64,000 bases of DNA, taken from assembly GCF_029210375.1 (NCBI RefSeq), contig NZ_JARGER010000025.1, positions 1 to 64,000 on the forward strand, given 5' to 3'. The position numbers were made by a program, and so were the translations under genes. The notes below the pieces were generated by a model that had not been told where the DNA came from, did no database searches, and was given only the letters and a program-made list of their open reading frames with translations. This document shows positions 51,829 to 60,616 of the stretch, piece by piece (within the stretch, counting starts at the first letter, position 1; every line of letters starts with the position of its first letter). This stretch comes from Nocardioides sp. YIM 152315. Its GTDB lineage: Bacteria; Actinomycetota; Actinomycetes; Propionibacteriales; Nocardioidaceae.

Positions 51829-52949
51829 GCGAGCTGTCCCAGGACACCGACCGCACGGCCCCGGATGGCGCGACGGCGGACGACGCGGCCGTCCTCCAGC
51901 GCCTCTCGGTGCTCGACCGGTTCCTGCCGGTCTGGATCATCGCCGCGATGGTCATCGGGCTGGTGCTCGGCCGGTCGGTCGACGGTCTCGACGACGCACT
52001 GTCAAGGGTCGAGGTCGGGTCGGTGTCACTCCCGATCGCGATCGGGTTGCTCGTGATGATGTACCCCGTCCTGGCCAAGGTCCGCTACGACGAGCTCGGC
52101 CACGTCACCGGCGACCGGAGGCTCCTGGTCTCCTCGATCGTCCTGAACTGGGTCGTCGGGCCTGCGGTGATGTTCGCCCTGGCCTGGCTACTTCTGCCTG
52201 ACCTGCCCGAGTACCGCACCGGGCTCATCATCGTCGGGCTGGCCCGCTGCATCGCGATGGTGCTGATCTGGAACGACCTCGCGTGCGGCGACGGCGAGGC
52301 GGCGGCGATCCTGGTCGCGCTCAACGCGGTCTTCCAGATCATCGCGTTCGCCGGCCTCGGCTACTTCTACCTCGAGCTGCTGCCCGGCTGGCTCGGGCTC
52401 GGCCAGACCGGCCTCGACGTGTCGGTGTGGGGCATCGGGAAGTCCGTGCTGATCTTCCTCGGCATCCCACTCCTCGCCGGGTTTCTGACCCGCACGCTCG
52501 GCGAGCGGGTCAAGGGTCGGGCTTGGTACGAGTCCCGGTTCCTGCCGAAGATCGGACCCACCGCGCTCTATGGGCTGCTGTTCACCATCGTCATCCTCTT
52601 CGCCCTCCAGGGCGACACCATCACCAACCGGCCCCTGGACGTCGCCCGGATCGCCGTACCGCTGCTGGTCTACTTCGCCCTGATGTGGACCGGGTCGTTC
52701 TTCCTCGGCTACCGGCTCCGGATGACGTACCCGCGGACCACGGCGCTGGCGTTCACCGCCGCCGGGAACAACTTCGAGCTCGCCATCGCGGTCGCGATCG
52801 GCGTCTTCGGGGTCGCCTCCGGCGAGGCGCTCGCCGGAGTCGTCGGGCCGCTCATCGAGGTCCCCATCCTCGTCGCCCTGGTGTATGTCGCCCTCTGGGC
52901 GCGGCGCCGGTACTACCCGTCCGACAGAAGCCGAGGAGCTCTCTCGTGA
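51825..52949 (+). CDS. acr3: Arsenite efflux permease Acr3
   Basis: A 374-residue Acr3-family permease with ten hydrophobic helices. Conserved family segments are GLLVMMYPVLAKVRYDELG, the Cys-bearing GLARCIAMVLIWNDLACGD and the Glu-bearing AAGNNFELAIAVAIG. It exports As(III) using the proton gradient. ATG 51825 overlaps arsR by 4 bp and the stop overlaps the GTG of the decayed arsC N-terminal region. Confidence 0.95.
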   Translation: MSELSQDTDRTAPDGATADDAAVLQRLSVLDRFLPVWIIAAMVIGLVLGRSVDGLDDALSRVEVGSVSLPIAIGLLVMMYPVLAKVRYDELGHVTGDRRLLVSSIVLNWVVGPAVMFALAWLLLPDLPEYRTGLIIVGLARCIAMVLIWNDLACGDGEAAAILVALNAVFQIIAFAGLGYFYLELLPGWLGLGQTGLDVSVWGIGKSVLIFLGIPLLAGFLTRTLGERVKGRAWYESRFLPKIGPTALYGLLFTIVILFALQGDTITNRPLDVARIAVPLLVYFALMWTGSFFLGYRLRMTYPRTTALAFTAAGNNFELAIAVAIGVFGVASGEALAGVVGPLIEVPILVALVYVALWARRRYYPSDRSRGALS

Positions 52950-53223
52950 CACCTGAACTCGACCGGGACCCCGCCGCTCGCTGCGCACGGACTTCACTGG
53001 GTGGCACCTGCTCGAGCCCGCTCAACTGCTGCACCGCATCGCCGAAGCCCTGACACCGGAGTTCGACGGCATCTTCGGCCCCGAGACGACCTACGCCTAC
53101 GTCGCCGACGCCTACGAGCGCATCGCCCACGAAGCCCGCATCTAGACCTAACTGCCCACCCTCACCGCCCAGATCGCGCACACCGCACTGGTCGAACAAT
53201 CCCGCACCCAGAAGGACATCCAC
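52946..53223 (+). pseudogene. Decayed N-terminal three-helix domain of ArsC
   Basis: From GTG 52946 the sequence first reads VTPELDRDPAAR. It needs one missing base near 52980 to continue LRTDFTGWHLLEPAQLLHRI ... DGIFGPETTYAYVADAYERI. It then meets TAG (53143) and TAA (53149) in frame with arsC, after which LPTLTAQIAHTALVEQ runs into arsC. This is the three-helix bundle domain often fused or adjoining to actinobacterial arsenate reductases. Three lesions (one frameshift, two stops) mean it is not made as one protein. Confidence 0.8.
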
Positions 53224-53634
53224 ATGACCACCACCCCTGAGGTCCTCTTCGTCTGCGTCCACAACCAGGGCCGCTCGCAGATGGCCGCCGCGCTCCTCAA
53301 CCACCACGCTGCCGGGCGCGTCCACGTCCGCTCCGCCGGCTCCGCCCCGGCCGACTCCGTCAACCCGGCCGTCGTCGAGGTCATGGCCGAGGTCGGGCTC
53401 GACATCTCGCAGGAATTCCCCAAGAAGCTCCTCACCGAGGACGTCGCCGCCTCCGACGTCGTCATCACCATGGGCTGCGGCGACGCCTGCCCCATCTTCC
53501 CCGGCAAGCGCTACGAGGACTGGGCGCTCACCGACCCCTCCGGCAAGGGTCCCGACGCAGTACGAGCCATCCGCGACGAGATCGACCAACGCGTCCAGAA
53601 GCTCCTCGAAAAGCTGCTCACCGACGCCGTCTAA
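53224..53634 (+). CDS. arsC: Arsenate reductase, LMW phosphatase type
   Basis: A 136-residue low-molecular-weight-phosphatase-like arsenate reductase. The P-loop CVHNQGRSQMAAALL contains the nucleophile Cys11 and Arg17. MGCGDACP (Cys85, Cys89) supplies resolving Cys residues, and DWALTDPSGK carries the general acid. It reduces As(V) to As(III), which Acr3 exports. ATG 53224 has no strong ribosome site because the gene was apparently once the C-terminal part of a larger protein. It may now be poorly expressed. Confidence 0.9.
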   Translation: MTTTPEVLFVCVHNQGRSQMAAALLNHHAAGRVHVRSAGSAPADSVNPAVVEVMAEVGLDISQEFPKKLLTEDVAASDVVITMGCGDACPIFPGKRYEDWALTDPSGKGPDAVRAIRDEIDQRVQKLLEKLLTDAV

Positions 53635-53657
53635 CCGGGGCAGTCACCCGAGCCGGC

Positions 53658-53831
53658 TCTCCCACGGACAGGCCGAGCACGACCCTGGAGACCTACAGGC
53701 ACCCTGACCGTCCGCCGAGGACAGGACCAGGAGGGCCGCCGCAACCCTCACCGAGGAAGTCCTCGTCGCTGACGGGGGCAAGAACGGGGCAAGAAGGGTC
53801 GATGAGCTGACCTGGGCCTTTACACGTTGAA
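53658..53831 (+). pseudogene. 3' remnant of a tyrosine integrase
   Basis: The frame STTLETYRH (53676-53702) followed, after two single-base irregularities, by PSAEDRTRRAAATLTEEVL to a TGA at 53829-53831 matches the C-terminal end of actinophage-type tyrosine recombinases, including the catalytic-Tyr region (LETY). Everything upstream is missing because arsC ends at 53634. The remaining gap to 53993 has no gene that I can see. Confidence 0.65.
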
Positions 53832-53993
53832 GCGGAACGATCACGCGGGGTTTTGGCCGTTGTTGGTCATCGCCGGTCGCTGCCGAAAAACACGGTCTGA
53901 CCTGCGCAAACGCGTTCTCGAGACCGTTGGACGTCGTCGGTGAGAATCGGTCTCGGCCGAACTTCTTGCGGACTATTTGCGGACCGCTGGACC

Positions 53994-54551
53994 TCAGTCG
54001 TCGACGTCCAGCTCGAGGATCTCGCTGGCGATCTCGGACGGGAACAGCGTCGACCAGATGATCTCGCCCGAGCCAGGATTCATCTCGGCAAGGGGCGACG
54101 GTTCGGGCTGCCAGTCTTCGGGCGCAACTCCCGGGACGCAGTCGAGAAGCAATGCGAACATCTGCGGGTCCGGCACTCCCTCGGCAATGATCGCGAGGTA
54201 GGCCTCGTGGCCGTTCTCTGCCCGGACGAGAGCCTTGATCCGATGATTGCGGAACTCGGCGACTGCAAGGCTGCCGCTCTTCAGGGACATCGCAACGAGG
54301 CGGATGACGATGCTCTTCATCTTGCGACGCCACGCGACGGCCTGTTCTGCAGCGAGGCGCTTCCAGTCCCACTCCGCCGGGAGCAGGTGGTCCGAGGAGA
54401 CGGTCTTCCCCGTCGTGCACTCTCGCTGCAGCGTGGCGTAGAAGTCGCGCTGGGCGCTGTCCGCTTGACGCCGGCCAGCGGCCCCGATCCACCATGCCCC
54501 TCGGCTCGGGCGCACCCAGTCCGGGAGATCAACGCCGCGGAGCTCGGTCAC
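53994..54551 (-). CDS. Hypothetical protein of the mobile region
   Basis: A 185-residue soluble protein from GTG 54551. Visible features are a Trp-rich N-terminus (DWVRPSRGAWWIGAAG), a helical middle (WKRLAAEQAVAWRRKMKSIVIRL) and an acidic C-terminus (SEIASEILELDVDD). GC content is lower than in the pilus region. It overlaps the upstream 69-aa frame by 4 bp. The two could be one gene split by a frameshift, since the upstream end DRVWFKV reads naturally into this frame. No family recognised with certainty. Confidence 0.6.
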   Translation of the reverse strand: MTELRGVDLPDWVRPSRGAWWIGAAGRRQADSAQRDFYATLQRECTTGKTVSSDHLLPAEWDWKRLAAEQAVAWRRKMKSIVIRLVAMSLKSGSLAVAEFRNHRIKALVRAENGHEAYLAIIAEGVPDPQMFALLLDCVPGVAPEDWQPEPSPLAEMNPGSGEIIWSTLFPSEIASEILELDVDD

Positions 54552-54757
54552 TGCAGCCCGACCTTGAACCAGACACGGTCGGTCAGAGAAACGACGCGCT
54601 CCGCTCCACCGGCGTCTCGCTGCTCGGGAACAGTCTGAGCACTGACGATGATCGGATGATCGATCTCTTCCAGGCGGACACCGAGGTCGGGCAGCTCGGC
54701 CCCCAGATCACCAAGGGAGCGCTTCGTCGGACGCACGCCGATCGGTTCCGAGGTCAT
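54548..54757 (-). CDS. 69-aa hypothetical, possible 5' part of the next gene
   Basis: A 69-residue acidic protein (LGDLGAELPDLGVRLEEIDH, VVSLTDRVWFKVGLQ). The end touches the next start by a GTGA overlap. Either the pair is a translationally coupled operon or one frame is displaced by a 1-2 base indel near 54550. No ribosome site stands out before ATG 54757. Function unknown. Confidence 0.5.
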   Translation of the reverse strand: MTSEPIGVRPTKRSLGDLGAELPDLGVRLEEIDHPIIVSAQTVPEQRDAGGAERVVSLTDRVWFKVGLQ

Positions 54758-54809
54758 GCAGGGAACCTAGCGGCCAGGTCCGACGGTCCAGCCGAAGGCG
54801 ATGCGTCGG

Positions 54810-55070
54810 TTACTTCGGCAGTCCGCCGAGGTCGTCGAGCTCTTCGACGCTGAGGCCCGTCATGAGCGACACTGCAGCTGAGTCGGTGCCGTTGAGCTGG
54901 CCGAGTGCAGCCTTGATCCCGGCGTTGATCTCATCGCGGTGCGCGTCAATGTACTCACGCACGGCAGCGTCAACGATGTCCTTCTTCGAGCGGGACATGA
55001 AGTGAGCTGCGTGCGACACGAGCTCGTCAGTGGCGGCGTCGACCTTGATCGGCGCAGTAGCGGTAGCCAT
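54810..55070 (-). CDS. Orphan antitoxin-like small protein
   Basis: An 86-residue protein (MATATAPIKVDAATDELVSHA, AAVREYIDAHRDEINAGI) of the kind found as type II antitoxins with a DNA-binding N-terminus and a toxin-neutralising tail (GLSVEELDDLGGLPK). AAGGAGG precedes ATG 55070. A GGTAC-CAAA-GTACC palindrome lies 20 bp upstream. No toxin gene is adjacent; the next leftward gene is unrelated by sight. Confidence 0.65.
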   Translation of the reverse strand: MATATAPIKVDAATDELVSHAAHFMSRSKKDIVDAAVREYIDAHRDEINAGIKAALGQLNGTDSAAVSLMTGLSVEELDDLGGLPK

Positions 55071-55089
55071 GGGGCTGCCCTCCTTCTCA

Positions 55090-55103
55090 GGTACCAAAGT
55101 ACC
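55090..55103. promoter_or_regulatory. Palindrome GGTAC-CAAA-GTACC upstream of antitoxin-like gene
   Basis: A perfect 5-bp-arm inverted repeat, with a related TACCGTACC 10 bp further upstream. Its place over the likely promoter suggests autoregulation by the antitoxin-like protein. Confidence 0.55.
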
Positions 55104-55270
55104 AGCGCCTACCGTACCGAGCAATACTGAGCCCAACTGCATAGGCTGCCGACTGGGATCGAGTGGCATCGACCCGGACTACGATGGCGTCACAGGCCAG
55201 TGACAAGAGGTCCAGGGGACTTCTTCTCGGGCAACCGAGATAGCTGGTCTTCTTCGCTGCCACCCACTGG

Positions 55271-55602
55271 CTAACCCCAGAAGATCGGGTCGCCGCTCGT
55301 CTCAATGTGGTCCAGAAGCGCCTGGACGTTCTTGGTCGGGCGCTTGCGCTGGTACTGGTGGAACTTGAGGTTGCGATCGCGCCAGTAGATCGCCCACAGG
55401 CCCGTCGCCTTGGTGTAGCGAGCCGCGCGATCGGCAACCGCGTTTGCTCGCCGACGTCGTCCCACGGCGGGCGCACCTCGACGATGTCGACGTGTCGGTC
55501 GGAGACATCGGCCTCGACCTTCAGCTCGTCCCACAGGTGCTCGGGCACCCGCTCACGTGCCCACAGCCGGATGCGGCGCAGGTCAGTCTCTGGAAGTGCC
55601 AT
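55271..55602 (-). pseudogene. DUF3024 protein, frameshifted
   Basis: From ATG 55602 the frame encodes LPETDLRRIRLWARERVPEH and DIVEVRPPWDDVGEQTR. The DUF3024 sequence then continues in another frame, RYTKATGLWAIYWRDRNLKF to FWG-stop at 55271. One base is missing near 55419-55421 (CTC-GCTAC where CTCCGCTAC would keep frame). Function of DUF3024 is unknown. Real decay or read error is undecided. Confidence 0.75.
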
Positions 55603-55637
55603 GACACCAGTCCATAGCGCATAACCTACGAGGCATC

Positions 55638-58427
55638 ATGAACCTCGGGGATGACGCCAACCGCCTTGCCGCGGAGGCGCGCGCCCGCGTATTGATCGAC
55701 CGACAGCTCACCGAGGCGGGCTGGTCGGTGCAGGACAGCAGGTCGCTTAACCTCTTCGCTGCCCAGGGCGTCGCTCGCCGTGAGGCGACGATGGCGACCG
55801 GGCACGGTCGAGCCGACTACCTGCTCTACGTCGACCAGAGGGTCGTCGGGGTGATCGAGGCCAAGCCGGAAGGCACTCCCCTGTCAGGTGTGGAGTGGCA
55901 GTCCGCGATGTACGCCGAAGGCCTCCCTGCGGATGTCAGGTTGGCGGCCCAGACCAAGGACGGCCGGCTCCCGTTCGTCTTCGAGGCCAGCGGCACCGAG
56001 ACCCACTTCACCAACGGCTTCGACCCCGAGCCGCGCGCCCGTCGGATCTTCAACTTCCCGAAGGCGGCCACCCTCGCCAAGACCCTGCGAGGGAAGGACG
56101 AGGAACACCCCACCTGGCGGGGCAAGGTCACCGCGATGCCACCGCTGGACACCACTCCCCTACGGCCGGCGCAGATCGAGGCGATCAACGGCGTCGAGCA
56201 GAGCCTGCGCGAGCAGCGCTACGACCGGAGCCTGGTGCAGATGGCCACTGGCGCCGGCAAGACCTACGCGGCCGTGACGCTGTCCTACCGGCTGCTGAAG
56301 TTCGGCGGCTTCGACCGGATTCTGTTCCTGGTCGACCGCAACAACCTGGCCAAGCAGACCATGGCCGAGTTCGAGAACTACCGCACCCCCGACGACGGCC
56401 GCCGCTTCACCGAGCTCTACAACGTCAACCGGCTCAACCGCGGCCCGATGCCGGAGTCGACGGCCCTGGCGATCTCCACCATCCAGCGAGTCTTCAAGGC
56501 ACTGCGCAACGAGGAGGTCGACGAGAGCGACGACCCCGAGCTGGACGGCTGGGTGCCCGACACTCCGGTCACGGTCGCCTACAACTCCGACATCCCACCG
56601 GAGACGTTCGACCTGATCGTTGTCGACGAGGCCCATCGTTCGATCTACGGCCAGTGGCGCGGCGGCCTGGAGTACTTCGACGCCCACGTCGTGGGTCTCA
56701 CCGCGACCCCCGGCAAGCAGACCTTCGGGTTCTTCAAGCAGAACCTCGTCTCGGAGTACACCTACCCGCAGTCGGTGGCCGACAACGTCAACGTCGACTT
56801 CGACATCTACCGGATCAAGACCCAGATCAGCGACCAGGGCTCGACCATCGAGGCCGGCACGGTGGTTCCGAAGGTCGACCGGCGCACCCGTGCCCAGCGC
56901 TACGAGGCGCTCGACGAGGACCTCGAGTACACCAGCGGCCAGCTCGACCGCGCAGTGACCGCGACCGACCAGATCCGCACCGTGCTGGAGACATTCCGGG
57001 ACAAGCTTTTCACCGAGATCTTCCCCGGACGGTCGACCGTGCCGAAGACCCTCATCTTCGCCAAGGACGACGCGCACGCCGAGGAGATCGTCACCCAAGT
57101 ACGCGAAGTGTTCGGCAAGGGCAACGACTTCGCCGCCAAGATCACCTACACCGCCCGCAACGCCGACCAGCAGCTCGCCGCCTTTCGCACCAGCCCGGCT
57201 CTCCGCATCGCGGTCACCGTCGACATGATCGCCACCGGGACCGACGTGAAGCCGCTCGAGTGCGTGTTCTTCATGCGCGACGTGCGCTCGCCGCAGTACT
57301 TCGAGCAGATGAAGGGCCGGGGCGCCCGCACCATCCCCTCGGCCGACTTCCAGGCAGTCACCCCCGACGCCAAGCAGAAGACCCGCTTCGTGCTCATCGA
57401 CGCCATCGGGGTCACCGAGCACGACTTCGTCGAGCCGCCCCTCAACCGAGAGAAGTCCGCCAGCCTCCAGAAGCTCCTGGAGAAGGCCGCCAACCTGACC
57501 ATCACCGAAGACGAGACGGCAACGCTCGCGTCCCGGCTTGCCGCTCTCGAGCACCAGCTGACTCCTGAGGAGCGCGTCGAGCTCGACGCCGTCGCCGGCG
57601 GGTCTGTGCGGAAGGTGGTCCGCCACCTCGTGGATGCGGTCGACCCCGACCGGCAGGCCGAAGCCATCGAGGGTGCCGAAGACCCGGACGCGGTTCGTCA
57701 GCAGCTGATCATCGACGCCGTGAAGCCACTCGCATCGAACCCTGACCTGCGGGCACGCATCCTCGAGCTCCGCCGCGTCCACGACCGCGTGGTCGACGAG
57801 GTCTCCGCCGACGTACTGCTCGACGCGTACGGCGTGGTCGACACCAGCAAGGCAACGTCCGTCGTCGAGTCGTGGCGCGCCTACCTCGACGAGCACCGCG
57901 ACGAGATCACCGCCATCCAGCTCCTCACCGAAGCCAAGGAACGGCGGATTTCCTTCAGCGACATCAAGGAGCTGGCCGACCGCATCGCCAGACCGCCCTA
58001 CAACTGGACGCCCGACATCATCTGGAACGCGTACGTCGCCCTGAATCCCGAGTACGAAGCCTCGGTGGTTGAGGAGGGCGCGCAGCGCCCGTCTCGAAAC
58101 CACCACCGCACGTTGACCGACCTCGTCTCGCTGGTCCGCTTCACGGTCGGGGTCGACGACAAGCTCGTCCCCTACGTCGAACGAGTGAAGGACAGATACG
58201 CCGCCTGGCTGGCCCAGCAGGAGCAGGCCGGCGTGACGTTCACGGACGCAGAGCGTTGGTGGCTCGACAACATGGTCAAGGTCATCGCGAACTCCGCCGG
58301 CATCCGCACCGAAGACCTCGACGACGCCCCCTTCATCGAGCGCGGCGGCACCGACGGCGCCCTGCGCGACCTCGGCGACCGCGCCGCCGACCTCATTGCC
58401 GAACTGAACTCGGAGCTCACCGCGTGA
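55638..58427 (+). CDS. hsdR: Type I restriction enzyme R subunit
   Basis: A 929-residue HsdR. The nuclease domain motif GRADYLLYVDQRVVGVIEAK (about residues 58-77) carries the PD-(D/E)xK residues. The SF2 translocase motifs are MATGAGKT (202-209), VVDEAH (Asp330-Glu331), GLTATP, IATGTDV and QMKGRGAR. It cuts and pumps unmodified DNA with HsdM2S. Near residue 812 about 14 residues (SVVEEGAQRPSRNHH) are encoded by a palindromic repeat inserted in frame. The stop overlaps hsdS by 4 bp. Confidence 0.95.
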   Translation: MNLGDDANRLAAEARARVLIDRQLTEAGWSVQDSRSLNLFAAQGVARREATMATGHGRADYLLYVDQRVVGVIEAKPEGTPLSGVEWQSAMYAEGLPADVRLAAQTKDGRLPFVFEASGTETHFTNGFDPEPRARRIFNFPKAATLAKTLRGKDEEHPTWRGKVTAMPPLDTTPLRPAQIEAINGVEQSLREQRYDRSLVQMATGAGKTYAAVTLSYRLLKFGGFDRILFLVDRNNLAKQTMAEFENYRTPDDGRRFTELYNVNRLNRGPMPESTALAISTIQRVFKALRNEEVDESDDPELDGWVPDTPVTVAYNSDIPPETFDLIVVDEAHRSIYGQWRGGLEYFDAHVVGLTATPGKQTFGFFKQNLVSEYTYPQSVADNVNVDFDIYRIKTQISDQGSTIEAGTVVPKVDRRTRAQRYEALDEDLEYTSGQLDRAVTATDQIRTVLETFRDKLFTEIFPGRSTVPKTLIFAKDDAHAEEIVTQVREVFGKGNDFAAKITYTARNADQQLAAFRTSPALRIAVTVDMIATGTDVKPLECVFFMRDVRSPQYFEQMKGRGARTIPSADFQAVTPDAKQKTRFVLIDAIGVTEHDFVEPPLNREKSASLQKLLEKAANLTITEDETATLASRLAALEHQLTPEERVELDAVAGGSVRKVVRHLVDAVDPDRQAEAIEGAEDPDAVRQQLIIDAVKPLASNPDLRARILELRRVHDRVVDEVSADVLLDAYGVVDTSKATSVVESWRAYLDEHRDEITAIQLLTEAKERRISFSDIKELADRIARPPYNWTPDIIWNAYVALNPEYEASVVEEGAQRPSRNHHRTLTDLVSLVRFTVGVDDKLVPYVERVKDRYAAWLAQQEQAGVTFTDAERWWLDNMVKVIANSAGIRTEDLDDAPFIERGGTDGALRDLGDRAADLIAELNSELTA
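58064..58104. repeat. 41-bp palindromic repeat element inside hsdR
   Basis: Left half GGTGGTTGAGGAGGGCGC and right half GCGCCCGTCTCGAAACCACC form an imperfect palindrome around GCA. From memory, this sequence type is a dispersed extragenic repeat in Nocardioides-like genomes. Here it lies in frame within a coding region, adding 13-14 residues. Confidence 0.7.
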
Positions 58428-59671
58428 CCTGGCAGCGCGTGCCGCTGAAGGATGTCGGCACCTGGTACGGCGGCGCCACGCCGTCCAAGTCGAACGCCAC
58501 GTTCTGGACGGGCGGAACAATCCCTTGGCTGTCACCCAAAGACATGGGGCCCGAGGTGCTGACCGAGACCCTGGACCACATCACCCCTGCTGCCGTCGGA
58601 GGCTCCTCGGTCAAGCTAGTGCCGGGTGGCTCCGTGGCCGTGGTCGTCAGGTCCGGGATCATCGAGCGAACGATCCCGGTGTCGCTCGTCCCTTTCGATA
58701 CCACCCTCAATCAGGACATGAAGGCGGTCGAGCCACGACCAGACATCGACCCGCGATGGATCGCGTGGAGTCTACGGGCATTCGAGCGCGAGTTGCTTCG
58801 GGAAACGCGAAAGACGGGAACAACAGTCGCCTCCATCGAGTGGCCGCGATTCCAGGCGTTCGAGATCCCCGTCCCTCCGATCGACGAGCAGCGCCGCATC
58901 GTCGACCTCTTGGAAGACCACCTCTCCCGCCTCGACGCTGCGAGCCGGGCCATCGCGGAATCGCTAGTCAGGCTCAAGGCGCTACGGGATTCGGCCCTGC
59001 TGTCGGTGGTCGCCGACGCGCAGCGACATGGCCAGAGTGAGACCCACTCGCTCGGGGAGCTCGCAAGGGTCAGTAGCGGAATGACCCCGCTTAGGGGCAA
59101 CAAGGCCTTCTACGACGGCGGCACGATTCCGTGGATCACCAGCGGCGACCTTCACCAAGGTCTGATCACAAAGCCAACGCAGTTCGTCACTCAGAGAGCC
59201 CTCGATGAAACTAGCCTCAAGATCGTCCCCGCGGGCTCACTTCTCGTCGCGATGTATGGGGAAGGCAAGACGCGGGGCACAGCAGCTGAACTCGGCCTTG
59301 ACGCCACGACGAACCAAGCATGTGCGGCCATAACTTTTCACGAGCCGGACCTGCGGGCCTGGGTTCGGTTGATCCTGGATGCGAACTACACGGGTCTCCG
59401 CAGGCTTGCCGCAGGAGGAGTGCAACCCAACCTGAACCTCTCGCTCATCAAGGCAATCGAGGTTCCAGTTCCCCCTGCGGAAACACGACGCATGCTGATC
59501 TCCCGCATCACACGCATCGACGAGGGTCGGGAGCGGATGAAGGAGGAACTGCTGAGCGCTCACCGCCGGGGCACGAGCTTGCGTAGATCGCTCCTCAAGG
59601 CAGCGTTCTCCGGCCCCCTCACCGGCGCCGAGTCCGATCTGTCGGCGGCCGAGGAGATGATCGGCGCGTGA
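58424..59671 (+). CDS. hsdS: Type I restriction-modification specificity subunit
   Basis: A 415-residue HsdS with two target-recognition domains: the first opens VPLKDVGTWYGGATPSKSNA and includes GTIPWLSPKDMG; the second opens LGELARVSSGMTPLRGNKAF and includes GTIPWITSGDLHQG. Conserved helical spacers follow each (PPIDEQRRIVDLLEDHLSRLD and the C-terminal helix). It determines the bipartite DNA target. GTG 58424 overlaps the hsdR stop. Confidence 0.93.
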   Translation: MTWQRVPLKDVGTWYGGATPSKSNATFWTGGTIPWLSPKDMGPEVLTETLDHITPAAVGGSSVKLVPGGSVAVVVRSGIIERTIPVSLVPFDTTLNQDMKAVEPRPDIDPRWIAWSLRAFERELLRETRKTGTTVASIEWPRFQAFEIPVPPIDEQRRIVDLLEDHLSRLDAASRAIAESLVRLKALRDSALLSVVADAQRHGQSETHSLGELARVSSGMTPLRGNKAFYDGGTIPWITSGDLHQGLITKPTQFVTQRALDETSLKIVPAGSLLVAMYGEGKTRGTAAELGLDATTNQACAAITFHEPDLRAWVRLILDANYTGLRRLAAGGVQPNLNLSLIKAIEVPVPPAETRRMLISRITRIDEGRERMKEELLSAHRRGTSLRRSLLKAAFSGPLTGAESDLSAAEEMIGA

Positions 59672-59758
59672 GTGGCAAGCAGATCAAGCTGTTCATCGTC
59701 GACGGCACAATGGTCAGATGACAGCCGACACGCTCAACGCCCGTGGGAGGTGATCCGC

Positions 59759-60616
59759 ATGACCACGCAGTTCGAGTTCCGCCTCATCGGCGCGAGCGCG
59801 CCCGACGGCGAACTCGAAGCCGAGCACCTCCTCGCCATAGTCACGAGCCTGAAGGAGATCGCAACCAAGATCGGGCGTGTCGAGACCGACGCGGAACCGG
59901 TTGGCCGAGCGCCGAAGAGGACCCAACGGGTCGCGAAGCTCACCATCGGGCTGGCTCCTGGGAGCACCTCTGTGCTCGCGCGCAGGACCGGCGCGGGCGA
60001 CGCTCTGGAGTTCGACCTCGCCGATGAGCAGGCCTTCGACGAGAAGTTCGCCGCCCTCGTCGAATCGATCGCGCTCGACCAGCGTCCCAGTTGGGTCGGC
60101 GACTCCCTCTCGCTCGCTGCTGCGGACCTCACCGCTGCCCTGCAGCAGGCGGCGCCCGAGGTCGAGTTCAAGGTCGCCGGGAAGGCACGCCGCCGTTTCA
60201 AGACCGAAGAGACTCACCGCGAGACCTGGCGCGTCGATCCAACGTCGAGTCCCGACTTGATCACGTTCGCCGGGAGGCTCTACGCGGTAAACCTCAACAC
60301 GCACCGCCTCCAGGTGCAGGATGACGTCGGCCACCAGGTCGCGTTGCCGAAGGTGTCCAACGACGCCGAGCTGAGCCGGCTCATCGGCAGCTACGTGACG
60401 GTGACAGGTGCCCCCGAGCGCGACGCACGGGGACGCCTCACCCACATCCACGAAGCCGCCGTCGTCGGTGCCCCGGACCCTCTGGGCGGGAGCGTCGTGC
60501 CGGCGGCAGTGTCGCTCGACGAAATCCTCGCGAGTGCTCCGGGGGTCGAGCCGGGGGGCATCGAGGGCCTGACCGATGCGGAGTTCGATTCGTTCTTTGA
60601 AGCGATGGGGCTCTGA
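59759..60616 (+). CDS. Hypothetical partner of the PIN toxin
   Basis: A 285-residue soluble protein from ATG 59759 behind GGGAGGTG. N-terminal half: EFRLIGASAPDGELEAEHLLAI then a helical segment. C-terminal part (about residues 165-235) has OB-fold-like strands (LITFAGRLYAVNLNTHRLQV, GSYVTVTGAPERDARG). The acidic tail ends LTDAEFDSFFEAMGL. It ends directly before the PIN gene, so it may be its antitoxin, though far larger than usual VapB. Family unknown. Confidence 0.7.
   Translation: MTTQFEFRLIGASAPDGELEAEHLLAIVTSLKEIATKIGRVETDAEPVGRAPKRTQRVAKLTIGLAPGSTSVLARRTGAGDALEFDLADEQAFDEKFAALVESIALDQRPSWVGDSLSLAAADLTAALQQAAPEVEFKVAGKARRRFKTEETHRETWRVDPTSSPDLITFAGRLYAVNLNTHRLQVQDDVGHQVALPKVSNDAELSRLIGSYVTVTGAPERDARGRLTHIHEAAVVGAPDPLGGSVVPAAVSLDEILASAPGVEPGGIEGLTDAEFDSFFEAMGL

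Noticed and set aside
56160..58535. A 791-aa leftward frame opposite hsdR
   Set aside because: It mirrors a well-supported gene and has no domain; long antisense frames are expected at this GC content.
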